Shown: piece by piece, positions 6,608 through 15,005 of the stretch | Numbering within the stretch: the stretch's first letter is position 1 | How the letters are laid out: each line of letters opens with the position of its first letter | From: Actinobacteria bacterium UBA2541 | GTDB taxonomy: Bacteria > Actinomycetota > Actinomycetes > Nanopelagicales > Nanopelagicaceae | Direction: 5' to 3' | Assembly (NCBI GenBank): GCA_002340925.1 | Contig: DDMR01000046.1 | Span: forward strand, 1,478 to 18,419 | DNA: 16,942 nucleotides | Program-made: the position numbers and the translations under genes | Notes under the pieces: model-generated | Databases searched by the model: none | What the model saw: only the letters and a program-made list of their open reading frames with translations | Told to the model about the DNA's origin: nothing

Positions 6608-8338
6608 ATGCTGAAAATGTCTACCCTGCTTCTGCGCACGCTTCGTGATGATCCAGCAGATGCTGAAGTAGCAAGCCATCGATTATTGGTTCGTGCGGGA
6701 TATGTTCGTCGAATCGCAGCCGGTGTCTACTCCTGGTTACCACTTGGCTATTTAACTTATCGAAATATTGAGCGCGTAATTCGCGAAGAGATGGATGCTG
6801 CGGGATTTCAAGAAGTCCATTTCCCAGCGCTTTTACCTCGCGAACCATATGAGAAAACAAATCGTTGGGATGAATATGGATCTGATTTATTTAGGTTGCA
6901 GGACCGTAGAGGAAACGATTATCTCTTAGGGCCAACACACGAAGAGATGTTTACCTTGATGGTGAAGGGCGAGTATTCCTCTTACAAAGATTTACCGCTC
7001 TCAATTTATCAAATCCAAACTAAATTCCGTGATGAAACCAGACCAAGAAGTGGAATTATTCGGGGCCGAGAATTTGTCATGAAGGACTCGTATTCCTTTG
7101 ATATTGACGATGAAGGGTTAATTGCATCTTACAATAAGCATCGCGGCGCTTACATCAAGACATTTGATCGCCTCGGACTTAAATACAACATCGTATCTGC
7201 GGTATCAGGTGCAATGGGTGGCTCAGGCTCTGAAGAATTCTTAGCACCTTGTGCAACTGGCGAAGATACCTATGTTCTCTGTAACAAATGTGGTTACGCT
7301 GCAAATGTTGAAGCTATGGTCACTAAAGTTCCTGCTTATTCGGGAAGTGTGCCAGCCGCAATCGAAGAGTTTGATTCCCCTAATACTCCAACAATTGATT
7401 CATTGGTAGACCTTTTGAATACAAAATTTGGTTCGGGACATAAGGCTTCAGACACTCTCAAGAATGTTCTGCTGATGGCGGATGAAAAAGTAATCTCAGT
7501 TCTGGTTCCAGGAGATCGTGAAGTTGATTTGAAGAGGCTGCAAGCAAATCTGCCAGGAGTGCAAGAACTGCGATTGTTTGAAGATGCCGACTTTGCAAAG
7601 TTTCCAGGGCTAGTCAAAGGATATGTCGGACCCCAAGATGCAAATAAACTTGGCGTAACTCTTTATGCCGATCCAAGAATCACACCGGGATCCCATTGGA
7701 TTACTGGTGCAAATAAAAAGGATACACATGCTCGCTTTGTAACAAACGAGCGTGATTTCAAAGTCGAAAAGTATTTAGAGGCGGCAGAAGTTCGCGCTGG
7801 AGATCTCTGCCCAAAGTGTGAAACTCCCGTTGTAATTGACCGAGCAATTGAAATTGGTCATATCTTCCAATTGGGTCGCAAATATGCCCAGGCACTTGAT
7901 CTAACTGTTTTAGATCAGAACGGTAAATCCCAAGTTGTCACAATGGGTTCTTACGGAATTGGTGTATCGCGCGCGGTCGCTGCAATTGCAGAACAGACAC
8001 ATGATGAGATTGGCTTGAATTGGCCGCGCGAAATCGCACCAGCAGATATTCATATTGTCGCCACCGGCAAAGAAGCTGAAGTATTTAAGGCTGCCCTAAC
8101 TCTGGCCGAAGATTTAGAGGAGAAGGGCTTGCGGGTAATGTTTGATGATCGCCCAGATGCAAGCGCTGGAGTTAAATTCAAAGATGCAGAATTAATCGGA
8201 ATTCCATTTATTGTAATTGTTGGCAAAGCGCTTTCTGAAGGGAAAGTTGAATTCCGAGTTCGGCGGACTGGTGAAAAGACGGAGATTGAATTATTGAAAG
8301 CAGTTACTGAAATAACTTCAAGGGTCCTTAATTCATAA
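6608..8338 (+). CDS. proS: Prolyl-tRNA synthetase, bacterial type
   Basis: This 576-residue class-II synthetase charges tRNA-Pro. The N-terminal catalytic core includes GVYSWLPLGY (39-48), motif 2 beginning RDETRPRSG (141-149) and running through EFVMKDSYSFD, and motif 3 GSYGIGVSR (447-455). Between motifs 2 and 3, residues of about 240-395 form the bacterial INS editing domain, which removes alanine from mischarged tRNA. The anticodon-binding domain occupies about 470-576. Two CxxC pairs flank the INS insertion: C225/C228 (LCNKCGYAAN) and C401/C404 (LCPKCETP). They could form a small zinc site. The start MLKMSTLLLRTLRDDPADAE aligns with the usual actinobacterial N-terminus, so the ATG at 6608 is preferred to the one three codons later. 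It lies 18 nt after ispG and 4 nt before the TauE/SafE gene. Confidence 0.95.
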   Translation: MLKMSTLLLRTLRDDPADAEVASHRLLVRAGYVRRIAAGVYSWLPLGYLTYRNIERVIREEMDAAGFQEVHFPALLPREPYEKTNRWDEYGSDLFRLQDRRGNDYLLGPTHEEMFTLMVKGEYSSYKDLPLSIYQIQTKFRDETRPRSGIIRGREFVMKDSYSFDIDDEGLIASYNKHRGAYIKTFDRLGLKYNIVSAVSGAMGGSGSEEFLAPCATGEDTYVLCNKCGYAANVEAMVTKVPAYSGSVPAAIEEFDSPNTPTIDSLVDLLNTKFGSGHKASDTLKNVLLMADEKVISVLVPGDREVDLKRLQANLPGVQELRLFEDADFAKFPGLVKGYVGPQDANKLGVTLYADPRITPGSHWITGANKKDTHARFVTNERDFKVEKYLEAAEVRAGDLCPKCETPVVIDRAIEIGHIFQLGRKYAQALDLTVLDQNGKSQVVTMGSYGIGVSRAVAAIAEQTHDEIGLNWPREIAPADIHIVATGKEAEVFKAALTLAEDLEEKGLRVMFDDRPDASAGVKFKDAELIGIPFIVIVGKALSEGKVEFRVRRTGEKTEIELLKAVTEITSRVLNS

Positions 8339-8342
8339 TTAA

Positions 8343-9110
8343 ATGGGAATAGAAACCATAGTATTTCTAGTTTTTGCTGCTAGTTTTGCTGGCTTCGTAG
8401 ATGCAGTCGCGGGTGGTGGCGGTTTAATCCAATTACCAGCCCTTCTAATCGGAATTGCCGAGAAGCCAATTCCTACGATTCTTGGAACAAATAAAGTTAT
8501 TTCTATCTTTGGAACAACCACTGCGGCTGCAAATTACTTTAGAACTGTAAAACCAGATTTGAAATTAACCTCTTATATGGCGGTGCCAGCATTTATCGGC
8601 TCGGCACTGGGAGCCAGGCTTGCTAGCTCTTTTCCTACACCAGTTTTTCGACCGCTAATTATTTTTCTGCTGATCTTGGTAGCAATCTATACCTGGCGTA
8701 AGCCAGAGCTTGGAATTAGTGAGAAACTTAAATTTACGCAGCGCCAGCGCCATCAAATAGTTTTTGTTATGGGCTTAACCATTGGTTTCTACGATGGCAT
8801 CTTTGGGCCAGGAACTGGAACATTCCTGATATTTCTACTTGTTGGACTTGTCGGATATGGATTTCTTAAAGCATCAGCCACCGCAAAGTTCATAAATATT
8901 GCCACCAATCTTGGCGCCATAATCTCCTTCCAACTGACTGGTCACATCTGGTGGAAGTTAGGTCTGGCACTAGCTATCGCAAATGTATGTGGCGCAATAA
9001 TTGGATCGAGACTTGCCATCCGCGGTGGTTCTCCATTGGTGCGAAAAGTGTTTTTAGTAGTGACGACAATTCTGATTGCAAAAGTGGGTTATGATTGGCT
9101 CGCTAACTAG
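8343..9110 (+). CDS. TauE/SafE family membrane transporter (probable sulfite/organosulfur exporter)
   Basis: This 255-residue integral membrane protein has roughly seven to eight hydrophobic segments and almost no soluble loops. It shows the two related halves of the TauE/SafE (DUF81) family. The first half carries GFVDAVAGGGGLIQLPALL (17-35) followed by LGTNK. The second carries GFYDGIFGPGTGTF (140-153) followed by ASATAKFINIATN. Family members are proposed to export sulfite, sulfonates or related anions, but many are uncharacterised and the substrate here cannot be told. The start ATG sits 4 nt after the proS stop with no good Shine-Dalgarno, so it is probably translated by coupling to proS. 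It is not functionally related to its neighbours in any obvious way and seems to fill the gap between proS and the rimP cluster. Confidence 0.85.
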   Translation: MGIETIVFLVFAASFAGFVDAVAGGGGLIQLPALLIGIAEKPIPTILGTNKVISIFGTTTAAANYFRTVKPDLKLTSYMAVPAFIGSALGARLASSFPTPVFRPLIIFLLILVAIYTWRKPELGISEKLKFTQRQRHQIVFVMGLTIGFYDGIFGPGTGTFLIFLLVGLVGYGFLKASATAKFINIATNLGAIISFQLTGHIWWKLGLALAIANVCGAIIGSRLAIRGGSPLVRKVFLVVTTILIAKVGYDWLAN

Positions 9111-9121
9111 AACTTAATATT

Positions 9122-9129
9122 GAGAAAGG
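9122..9129 (+). promoter_or_regulatory. Ribosome binding site deciding the rimP start
   Basis: The sequence gagaaagg ends 9 nt before the ATG at 9139 but only 3 nt before the alternative in-frame TTG at 9133. The spacing favours the ATG. A TAATAT hexamer at 9115-9120 just upstream could be a -10 box, but no matching -35 is clear. Confidence 0.5.
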
Positions 9130-9138
9130 CTTTTGGAT

Positions 9139-9573
9139 ATGCCATTGAACGAGGACATCAGCGCCGCTATCAGGCCGATTATTGAAGCGTCTGGAAATTA
9201 CTTAGAAGAGCTAACAATCACGAGTGCCGGCAAGGTAAAAATCCTTACAGTTATTGTCGACAGCGACTCCCACTTAAATTTAGATCAAATAACTGCAGTC
9301 ACAAAAGAAATTTCTGAGATCATCGAGGCTCTGGAAGAACTTGGCGATAGCGCTTTCACCCTAGAAGTTACGTCTCCTGGCATCGATCGCCCGCTAACAA
9401 AGCCACGGCATTGGCGCAAGAATTTCGATCGCTTAGTAAAAATCACAATGATCAGCGGTCAAGATATCCAAGGTCGAATTGGAGAAGCCACTGAGACAAC
9501 TGTTTTTGTGGGAGATCAGAAGGTTTCCTTCGAAGATATCAAGCGTGCAGTTTTAGAGATTGAATTCAAATGA
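9139..9573 (+). CDS. rimP: Ribosome maturation factor RimP
   Basis: This protein of 144 residues from the ATG at 9139 helps assemble the 30S subunit. The N-terminal alpha/beta domain contains ILTVIVDSDSHLNLDQITAV and ends with the family signature LEVTSPGIDRPLTKPRHWRKN, roughly residues 78-98. The C-terminal SH3-like barrel covers RLVKITMISGQDIQGRIGEA onward. Extending to the TTG at 9133 would add only two residues (MD); I prefer the ATG for ribosome-site spacing. The stop overlaps the nusA start as ATGA, the usual tight rimP-nusA coupling. It starts the translation-factor cluster that runs to the end of the window. Confidence 0.9.
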   Translation: MPLNEDISAAIRPIIEASGNYLEELTITSAGKVKILTVIVDSDSHLNLDQITAVTKEISEIIEALEELGDSAFTLEVTSPGIDRPLTKPRHWRKNFDRLVKITMISGQDIQGRIGEATETTVFVGDQKVSFEDIKRAVLEIEFK

Positions 9574-10604
9574 GCGTAGATGTTGCTGCGCTAATTGCGC
9601 TAACAATTGAGAAAGAGATTCCGCTAGAAAAAATGATTAGCGCGATTGAAAATGCGGTGACCGAAACTTACTTGGCACTTGAAGATGCAAAGCCTCAAGG
9701 CCGCGCGGTATTGAACCGAGTTGATGGCGAGATTTTGATTCATGTTCCGCAATTTGATGAAGAGGGAATCTATACTGAAACCATTACGCATATGCCAGAA
9801 GGTTTTGAACAAGTAATCCAATCAATTACCCGCAAAGAGATTAAACAACGGATGCGTGCGGCAAAAGATGCAGATGTGGTTGAAGAGTTCTCAGCTAGTG
9901 TTGGTGATGTTCTTTCAGGGGTAATCCAACAAGGGCGCGATTCGACTCTGGTTTATGTTGACTTGGGAAGAGTAGAAGGAAAAATTCCACCTAACGAACA
10001 AGTCCCAACCGAAACTTATGTTCATGGCCAACGCATCAAGTGTTTTGTTGTGGATGTGAAGCAGGGTTTGAAGGGTCCAGAAGTAACGCTCTCTAGAACC
10101 CATCCGCTCTTGGTAAAGGCGCTCTTCACTTTAGAAGTTCCAGAATTAAAAGATCGGATTGTTGAAATTGTTGGCGTATCGCGCGAAGCTGGTTATCGAA
10201 GCAAAGTTTCAGTCAGATCACATCGCGCTGGTGTAAGTCCCAAAGGTGCGCTAATTGGCCCAGTTGGCGCCCGAGCCAAAGCGGTAATGGATGAATTAAA
10301 TGGTGAGAAAATAGATATCGTCGATTACTCTGAAAATCCTGCGGTCTATGTTGCAAATGCACTGGCCCCAGCAAAGGTAACAAGTTGTGAGGTTGTTGAT
10401 CTTGAAAGTAAATCTGCAAAAGTTATTGTTCCCGATTATCAACTCTCACTAGCAATCGGAAAAGATGGCCAGAACGCTCGGCTTGCGGCTCGACTAACTG
10501 GCTGGCGAATCGATGTACATCCAGATAATCCAGTTGTGCGAATCGAAAAGCCAAAGCCGATTTCCAGCGATGAGCCCGAGGATGCGGGTGATTTTCCCGC
10601 ATAG
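9570..10604 (+). CDS. nusA: Transcription termination/antitermination factor NusA
   Basis: This 344-residue protein binds RNA polymerase and nascent RNA, modulating pausing, termination and rRNA antitermination. The N-terminal polymerase-binding domain is about residues 1-105. The S1 RNA-binding domain is about 110-178 (VGDVLSGVIQQGRDSTLVYVD), ending with TLSRTHPLLVKALFTLEVPEL. KH1 has the loop IGPVGARA (229-236) and KH2 has IGKDGQNARLAARLTGW (296-312). It stops soon after KH2 with a short acidic tail, lacking the two acidic repeats of the E. coli protein, as is normal for Gram-positive and actinobacterial NusA. The ATG overlaps the rimP stop by 4 nt. YlxR follows after 67 nt. Confidence 0.95.
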   Translation: MSVDVAALIALTIEKEIPLEKMISAIENAVTETYLALEDAKPQGRAVLNRVDGEILIHVPQFDEEGIYTETITHMPEGFEQVIQSITRKEIKQRMRAAKDADVVEEFSASVGDVLSGVIQQGRDSTLVYVDLGRVEGKIPPNEQVPTETYVHGQRIKCFVVDVKQGLKGPEVTLSRTHPLLVKALFTLEVPELKDRIVEIVGVSREAGYRSKVSVRSHRAGVSPKGALIGPVGARAKAVMDELNGEKIDIVDYSENPAVYVANALAPAKVTSCEVVDLESKSAKVIVPDYQLSLAIGKDGQNARLAARLTGWRIDVHPDNPVVRIEKPKPISSDEPEDAGDFPA

Positions 10605-10642
10605 ATTGTGAACATCCCAATATCGCGGGTAAGGTTTGCCCC

Positions 10643-10651
10643 TGATAGTTT
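10643..10651 (+). promoter_or_regulatory. Possible extended -10 promoter upstream of ylxR (TGATAGTTT)
   Basis: In the 67-nt gap between nusA and ylxR, TGATAGTTT matches an extended -10 pattern (TGN-TANNNT), which would place the start of transcription around 10658. No good -35 is visible, and readthrough from rimP-nusA is also plausible. This is weak evidence for an internal promoter feeding ylxR-infB. Confidence 0.22.
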
Positions 10652-10671
10652 AAAAATGCGAGGGATAAGAG

Positions 10672-10914
10672 ATGCCGATTCCGATTCGGAGCTGCATAGC
10701 TTGTCGCAAGCGAGAAAACTACAGTGAACTACTTCGGGTAGTTCGGGTCGGAAATCAGGTTCTGCCTGACGAAGATCAACGCAAATTTGGTCGCGGTGCT
10801 TGGCTACATCGAAACTGTTTCGATTTAGCGAAGGAGCGCAGATCATTTCAACGGGCCTTTCGGACAGATGAAAGTCTTTCGATGGAACCGTTGGAGAAGT
10901 TTTTAAATAACTAG
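10672..10914 (+). CDS. ylxR: YlxR family RNA-binding protein (DUF448)
   Basis: This 80-residue basic protein has the two signatures of the YlxR family: the N-terminal IRSCIACRKR (5-14) and GRGAWLHRNC (40-49) in the middle. The fold is small, and family members sit between nusA and infB in most Gram-positive and actinobacterial genomes, as here. YlxR has been linked to RNase P modulation and to transcription control in Bacillus; whether that holds in this organism is unknown. The start ATG has GAGGG at 10660-10664 with 7-nt spacing. An upstream ATG at 10656 is in another frame. The protein is about the usual length, with a few extra C-terminal residues. Confidence 0.88.
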   Translation: MPIPIRSCIACRKRENYSELLRVVRVGNQVLPDEDQRKFGRGAWLHRNCFDLAKERRSFQRAFRTDESLSMEPLEKFLNN

Positions 10915-10940
10915 TTTTACGAATATAAGGAGCGAAAGCT

Positions 10941-10979
10941 ATGTCAGGTAAGACAGACCCAAATTGGGAAATCAAGTAA
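10941..10979 (+). CDS. Hypothetical 12-codon ORF with a strong ribosome site (possible leader peptide of infB)
   Basis: Between ylxR and infB, an ATG at 10941 opens a 12-codon frame (MSGKTDPNWEIK) that ends in TAA at 10977-10979. It is preceded by AAGGAG at 10927-10932 with 8-nt spacing, one of the best Shine-Dalgarno matches in the window. One base after the stop, a perfect 7-bp hairpin begins. I recognise no homologue. It could be a leader peptide whose translation affects the folding of the infB leader, or a chance ORF. The ribosome site is the main reason to list it. Confidence 0.35.
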   Translation: MSGKTDPNWEIK

Positions 10980-10980
10980 C

Positions 10981-11001
10981 CATGAGCACCGCGCGCTCAT
11001 G
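10981..11001 (+). promoter_or_regulatory. Hairpin in the infB leader
   Basis: CATGAGC and GCTCATG form a perfect 7-bp stem around the loop accgcgc. The stem begins directly after the stop codon of the 12-codon ORF. The following bases (attaaggcg) contain no T-run, so it is not a classical Rho-independent terminator. A ribosome ending at the 12-codon ORF would cover its left arm. Confidence 0.45.
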
Positions 11002-11010
11002 ATTAAGGCG

Positions 11011-11030
11011 TTAATTTAGGCTCCAATTAA
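11011..11030 (+). repeat. Inverted repeat TTAATT...AATTAA upstream of infB
   Basis: TTAATT at 11011-11016 and AATTAA at 11025-11030 are perfect inverted repeats around the 8-base spacer taggctcc, 28 nt before the infB start. It could be a weak RNA hairpin or a protein-binding site. AT-rich palindromes like this arise easily by chance, so the assignment is weak. Confidence 0.25.
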
Positions 11031-11058
11031 GACGTGGGGCCAAGACAGGAAGGCAACT

Positions 11059-13707
11059 GTGGCAAAGGTCCGCGTTTACGAATTAGCAAAAGATTTAGGT
11101 TTAGAGAGCAAAGAGCTCCTCGCTAAGTTACAAGAAGTCGGCGAGTTCGTTAGTTCTGCATCATCAACTGTTGAGGCACCTGTAGTGCGCAAGTTGATGG
11201 ATAAGTTTCCAGATCTAAAAGCAGCAACTCCTGCTCCGAAGGTGGCAAAGAAAACCGCCGCAAAGAAAACCGCCGCAAAGAAGTCGGCAGAACCAACCCC
11301 AGAAGAAATCGAAGCAGCACTCGCATCGCTTCCAGAATCAACTCGCGAACAATTAACTAAAGCAAAGAGTGAAAAACCTGTTGCACCTGAGATTCCAGCT
11401 GCACCTGCAGCACCAGTTGCATCAAATCCTTCAGTAATGCCACGTCCACCTCGTGCCGGCAATAATCCATTTGGTTCTAGTAGTGGTTCCGGTGGCAGTG
11501 CAATGCCACGCCCACCTGCACAACGCCAACTTCGTCCAGGTGAACGCCCACCAATGTCAGGACCACGTCCAGGTTCTGTTCGTCCAGGTTTTGCAGCACG
11601 TCCACAACAAGCTAGGCCAACAACAGGCGCACCAACTTCTGCGTCACGTCCAGGATCACCAACAACAGGTGCACCAAATTCAAATTCGCCATATCGCACA
11701 CCTAATGCAAATGCCGGTGGTGCACCAACAACATTTGGTGGAGCAGGCGGTAAAGGTGGTGGACGTCATCAACGTGGCGGAACTGCTGGTGCATTTGGAA
11801 AGCAGGGCGGTAAATCTCGCAAGGCGCATAAGAGCAAGAAAGCTTTGCGTGAAGAGTTCGACAATATGGCGGCACCATCACTTGGTGGCGCAGTTATTCC
11901 ACACGGTGATGGCAAGACAACAATTCGCCTACGTCGCGGTGCAACTCTTATGGACTTTGCCGAGAAAATCGGTGGCGATCCAGCCGCGCTAGTTTCAGCG
12001 CTATTCCACTTAGGTGAAATGGTTACTGCAACACAATCTGTTGATGAAGATACTTTCATGCTTCTTGGCGCCGAACTTGGATATCAAATTCAAGTAGTCA
12101 GCCCAGAAGATGAAGATCGCGAATTGCTCGAACAATTCGATATCAATCTTGATCAAGAGCTTGCTGATATCGATGATGCAGATCTTGTAGTGCGCTCGCC
12201 AATCGTTACGGTGATGGGCCACGTAGATCACGGTAAGACAAGTTTGCTAGATGCAATCCGCAAGACCGAAGTTGGTCGCGGTGAAGCAGGCGGAATTACT
12301 CAGCATATTGGTGCATATCAAATTCATCATGATCATGATGGACAGAACCGCGCAATCACATTTATCGATACCCCAGGGCACGAAGCTTTCACTGCAATGC
12401 GTGCACGCGGTGCGAAGGTAACAGATATTGCCGTGCTGGTTGTTGCTGCAGATGATGGCGTTATGCCACAAACAATTGAAGCGCTAAACCATGCCCAAGC
12501 AGCAGATGTTCCAATTGTTGTCGCGGTGAACAAAGTTGATAAAGAGGGTGCAAACCCAGACAAGATTCGCCAACAATTGACTGAATACAACTTGATTGCA
12601 GAGGAATATGGCGGAACAACTATGTTCATTAACGTATCTGCAAAGTCAGGTGCTGGTATCGATGAACTAATTGATGCAATTCTTCTTACTGCAGATGCCG
12701 CAATTGATCTGCGCGCAATCGCAGATGATGTTGCTCGGGGTGTTGCAATCGAAGCTAATCTCGATAAGGGTCGTGGCCCAGTTGCGACGGTTCTTGTCCA
12801 ACGTGGAACTCTTCATGTTGGAGATTCAATTGTTGCTGGCGGTGCCTTTGGTCGCGTTCGTGCAATGCTTGATGAAAATGGTGATGCGGTAATTGAAGCT
12901 GGTCCATCACGTCCAGTTCAAGTTCTCGGCTTCACATCGGTTCCAGGCGCAGGTGACACATTCATTGTTGCTGAAGATGATCGAACTGCTCGTCAGATTG
13001 CCGAGAAGCGTCAACTTGCAATGCGAAATGCGTTGCTGGCAAAGACTCGCAAGAAAGTTTCACTTGAAGACTTTATGGAGCAATCCAAGATCAGCACACT
13101 TAATCTCATTCTTAAGGGTGACGTTTCTGGTTCGGTTGAAGCCTTGGAAGATGCATTGCTACAGCTCGATGTTGGCAGCGATGTTGATCTCCGTGTTATA
13201 CACCGCGGTGTAGGTGCAATTACTAAGGGCGATGTAACTCTTGCTTCTGCATCAACTGCAGTAATTATCGGATTTAACGTTAAGCCTGAACCACAGACTG
13301 CAATCTTCGCTGAAGTTGAAGGCGTTGAAATTCGTTTCTACACAGTTATCTACAACGCAATCGAAGAGATAGAGGCTTCGCTCAAGGGCTTGCTAAAGCC
13401 AGAGTTTGAAGAAGTAGTTCTTGGAAACGCTGAAGTTCGCGATATCTTCAAATCAAGTAAGTTTGGAAATATCTCTGGCTGCTTGGTTCAAGATGGAACC
13501 ATTAAGCGAAATGCAAATGCCAGAACTTTACGCAACGGTGTTCTAGTTGGTGAAGGCCTGACTGTCGACTCGTTACGTCGCTTTAAGGATGATGCAACTG
13601 AAGTTAAGGATGGTTACGAGTGCGGTATCGGACTCGGATCCTTCAAGGATATTCAAGTTGGCGACATCATTCAGACCTACGAGTTGCGTGAGAAGAAGCG
13701 CGCATAA
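11059..13707 (+). CDS. infB: Translation initiation factor IF-2
   Basis: This 882-residue GTPase delivers initiator fMet-tRNA to the 30S subunit and promotes subunit joining. The N-terminal IF2N domain is residues 1-50 ([21 protein letters not shown]). A long disordered linker at about 55-265 is rich in Ala/Lys, then Pro/Arg/Gly/Ser/Thr, as in actinobacterial IF2. The second IF2N-like domain spans about 280-345. The G domain has G1 GHVDHGKT (387-394), G3 DTPGH (437-441), G4 NKVD (491-494) and G5 SAK (527-529). Domains II, III and the C-terminal tRNA-binding domain follow to 882. The start is GTG, with AGGAAGG at 11047-11053 and 5-nt spacing. rbfA begins 3 nt after its stop. Confidence 0.96.
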   Translation: MAKVRVYELAKDLGLESKELLAKLQEVGEFVSSASSTVEAPVVRKLMDKFPDLKAATPAPKVAKKTAAKKTAAKKSAEPTPEEIEAALASLPESTREQLTKAKSEKPVAPEIPAAPAAPVASNPSVMPRPPRAGNNPFGSSSGSGGSAMPRPPAQRQLRPGERPPMSGPRPGSVRPGFAARPQQARPTTGAPTSASRPGSPTTGAPNSNSPYRTPNANAGGAPTTFGGAGGKGGGRHQRGGTAGAFGKQGGKSRKAHKSKKALREEFDNMAAPSLGGAVIPHGDGKTTIRLRRGATLMDFAEKIGGDPAALVSALFHLGEMVTATQSVDEDTFMLLGAELGYQIQVVSPEDEDRELLEQFDINLDQELADIDDADLVVRSPIVTVMGHVDHGKTSLLDAIRKTEVGRGEAGGITQHIGAYQIHHDHDGQNRAITFIDTPGHEAFTAMRARGAKVTDIAVLVVAADDGVMPQTIEALNHAQAADVPIVVAVNKVDKEGANPDKIRQQLTEYNLIAEEYGGTTMFINVSAKSGAGIDELIDAILLTADAAIDLRAIADDVARGVAIEANLDKGRGPVATVLVQRGTLHVGDSIVAGGAFGRVRAMLDENGDAVIEAGPSRPVQVLGFTSVPGAGDTFIVAEDDRTARQIAEKRQLAMRNALLAKTRKKVSLEDFMEQSKISTLNLILKGDVSGSVEALEDALLQLDVGSDVDLRVIHRGVGAITKGDVTLASASTAVIIGFNVKPEPQTAIFAEVEGVEIRFYTVIYNAIEEIEASLKGLLKPEFEEVVLGNAEVRDIFKSSKFGNISGCLVQDGTIKRNANARTLRNGVLVGEGLTVDSLRRFKDDATEVKDGYECGIGLGSFKDIQVGDIIQTYELREKKRA
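11245..11282 (+). repeat. Tandem 15-nt repeat within infB encoding AKKTA units
   Basis: The unit gcaaagaaaaccgcc occurs twice exactly (11245-11259, 11260-11274) and begins a third copy. It encodes AKKTA repeats in the disordered N-terminal linker of IF2. The repeat is in frame and could change copy number by slippage without breaking the gene. Confidence 0.8.
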
Positions 13708-13710
13708 CAA

Positions 13711-14130
13711 ATGGCCTCGAATCGTGCGTTAAAGGTCGCTGACCGAATTAAAGAGATTGTTGCTGATGCTCTTGAGTCGCGGGTAAAAGATCCGCGACTT
13801 GGCTTCATTACTCTTACCGATGTTCGAGTTACTGGTGACTTACAGCAGGCATCTATTTTCTACACAGTGCTTGGTGATGAAGCTGCTCGAAGTGCAACTG
13901 CAATTGCTTTGAATTCGGCGCGTGGAATGTTGCGCACTGAAGTGGGACGAACTCTTGGACTTCGAATTACGCCTTCACTTGAGTTCTTTCAAGATGGATT
14001 GCAAGAGAGTGCCAGTGCGATGAATGATTTGCTCTTTGAAGTTGCAAGGAAAGATGCTGAATTAGCAAAGGCTCGCGAAGGCGCAAAACCTGCGGGCGAT
14101 CCCGATCCTTATAAGCACACCGAAGCCTAA
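13711..14130 (+). CDS. rbfA: 30S ribosome-binding factor A
   Basis: This 139-residue KH-like cold-shock and maturation factor binds the 30S subunit near the 5' end of 16S rRNA. The signature run RVKDPRLGFITLTDVRVTGDLQQASIFYTVLG lies at about residues 24-55, and LRITPSLEFFQDGLQESASAMNDLL near the C-terminus is the classic RbfA ending. A short charged tail follows, as in other actinobacteria. The start lies 3 nt after the infB stop with only a weak purine-rich stretch upstream, so it is probably coupled to infB. truB begins 4 nt after the stop. The DHH phosphoesterase gene often found between rbfA and truB in actinobacteria is absent here. Confidence 0.93.
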   Translation: MASNRALKVADRIKEIVADALESRVKDPRLGFITLTDVRVTGDLQQASIFYTVLGDEAARSATAIALNSARGMLRTEVGRTLGLRITPSLEFFQDGLQESASAMNDLLFEVARKDAELAKAREGAKPAGDPDPYKHTEA

Positions 14131-14134
14131 TTAA

Positions 14135-15001
14135 ATGCATGGCTTTGCTCTTATAAATAAAGCGCCAGGTTTAACCAGCCACGATGTAGTCGCCCAAGCC
14201 CGCAAGCAATTCGGAACAAAAAAAGTTGGCCATGCCGGGACTCTTGATCCAATGGCTACGGGTGTTTTAGTTCTTGGTATTGGTTCAGCGACCAGACTTC
14301 TTCAATATGTTGTTGATGGTACAAAGAGATATGAGGCAACAATCAGATTAGGGCAGAGCACACATACAGATGACCGCGAAGGCGAAGTTTTAGCAACAAC
14401 TGATGCTTCAAATCTAAGTGAAACCCAAATAAAAAGCGCAATGGCAAACTTTGTTGGAAAGATTCAGCAGAAGCCTAGTTCGGTATCGGCGATAAAGATT
14501 GATGGAAAGCGTGCACATCAGAGAGTAAGAGATGGGGAAGTAGTTGATCTTCCAGCCCGAGATGTAGAAATTATGAATATTGAACTCCGATCAATTAATA
14601 AGGTCGAAGCGTTTATGGATGTGGCAATAACTGTTTCATGTAGCGCCGGAACTTATATTCGGGCAATCGCCCGTGATCTCGGCGAATCCTTGCAAGTCGG
14701 TGGCCATTTAACTTCGCTAAATCGCACCTTGGTTTCACCATTCGATATTTCAGAGTGCAGTGAGTTGAAAGATGCCAAACCAATTTCTGTAGCATCTGCA
14801 ATTTCGCGAATATTGCCAGTTCGCACGATCGACCTACCCGAGGCAAATGAAATTTCATTTGGCCGAGCAATTGCTGCTAGCAATCAAATCGGAGCAGTCG
14901 CTGCTCTTGATCAAGCGGGCGAATTCGTTGCTCTGTTATTGGATAAAGAACAATCTGGTAAAACTGTTGCGACGCCGACCCTAGTTGCTGTGAAAGAATA
15001 G
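14135..15001 (+). CDS. truB: tRNA pseudouridine(55) synthase
   Basis: This 288-residue enzyme converts U55 of the tRNA T-loop to pseudouridine. The catalytic aspartate D38 lies in the motif VGHAGTLDPMATGVL (31-45). The N-terminal GFALINKAPGLTSHDVV and the segment KRYEATIRLGQSTHTDDREGE with its conserved tyrosine (Y66) complete the active site. A central IQQKPSSVSAIKIDGKRAH and CSAGTYIRAIARDLG follow in the order expected for TruB. The C-terminal 70 residues form the small PUA-like domain. The start is 4 nt after rbfA without a clear ribosome site, so coupling is likely. ribF starts 4 nt after its stop. Confidence 0.95.
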   Translation: MHGFALINKAPGLTSHDVVAQARKQFGTKKVGHAGTLDPMATGVLVLGIGSATRLLQYVVDGTKRYEATIRLGQSTHTDDREGEVLATTDASNLSETQIKSAMANFVGKIQQKPSSVSAIKIDGKRAHQRVRDGEVVDLPARDVEIMNIELRSINKVEAFMDVAITVSCSAGTYIRAIARDLGESLQVGGHLTSLNRTLVSPFDISECSELKDAKPISVASAISRILPVRTIDLPEANEISFGRAIAASNQIGAVAALDQAGEFVALLLDKEQSGKTVATPTLVAVKE

Positions 15002-15005
15002 CAAC

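Noticed and set aside
9133..9138. TTG at 9133 as the rimP start
   Set aside because: It is only 3 nt from the purine-rich ribosome site, whereas the ATG at 9139 has 9-nt spacing and begins nearer the family N-terminus.
10439..10975. A 178-codon - strand ORF covering the end of nusA and all of ylxR
   Set aside because: Both + strand genes have clear family signatures; the antisense product shows no domain and is the mirror of real coding sequence.
11076..11699. A 207-codon - strand ORF opposite the IF2 linker
   Set aside because: The same low-complexity DNA read in antisense; composition is Gly/Ala/Ser/Arg-rich with no domain, and infB on the + strand fully explains the region.
11453..11992. 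A 179-codon + strand ORF rich in His, Val and Gln within infB
   Set aside because: It is a shifted reading of the Pro/Arg/Gly linker of IF2, whose biased codons keep an alternate frame open; it lacks a ribosome site and recognisable domains.
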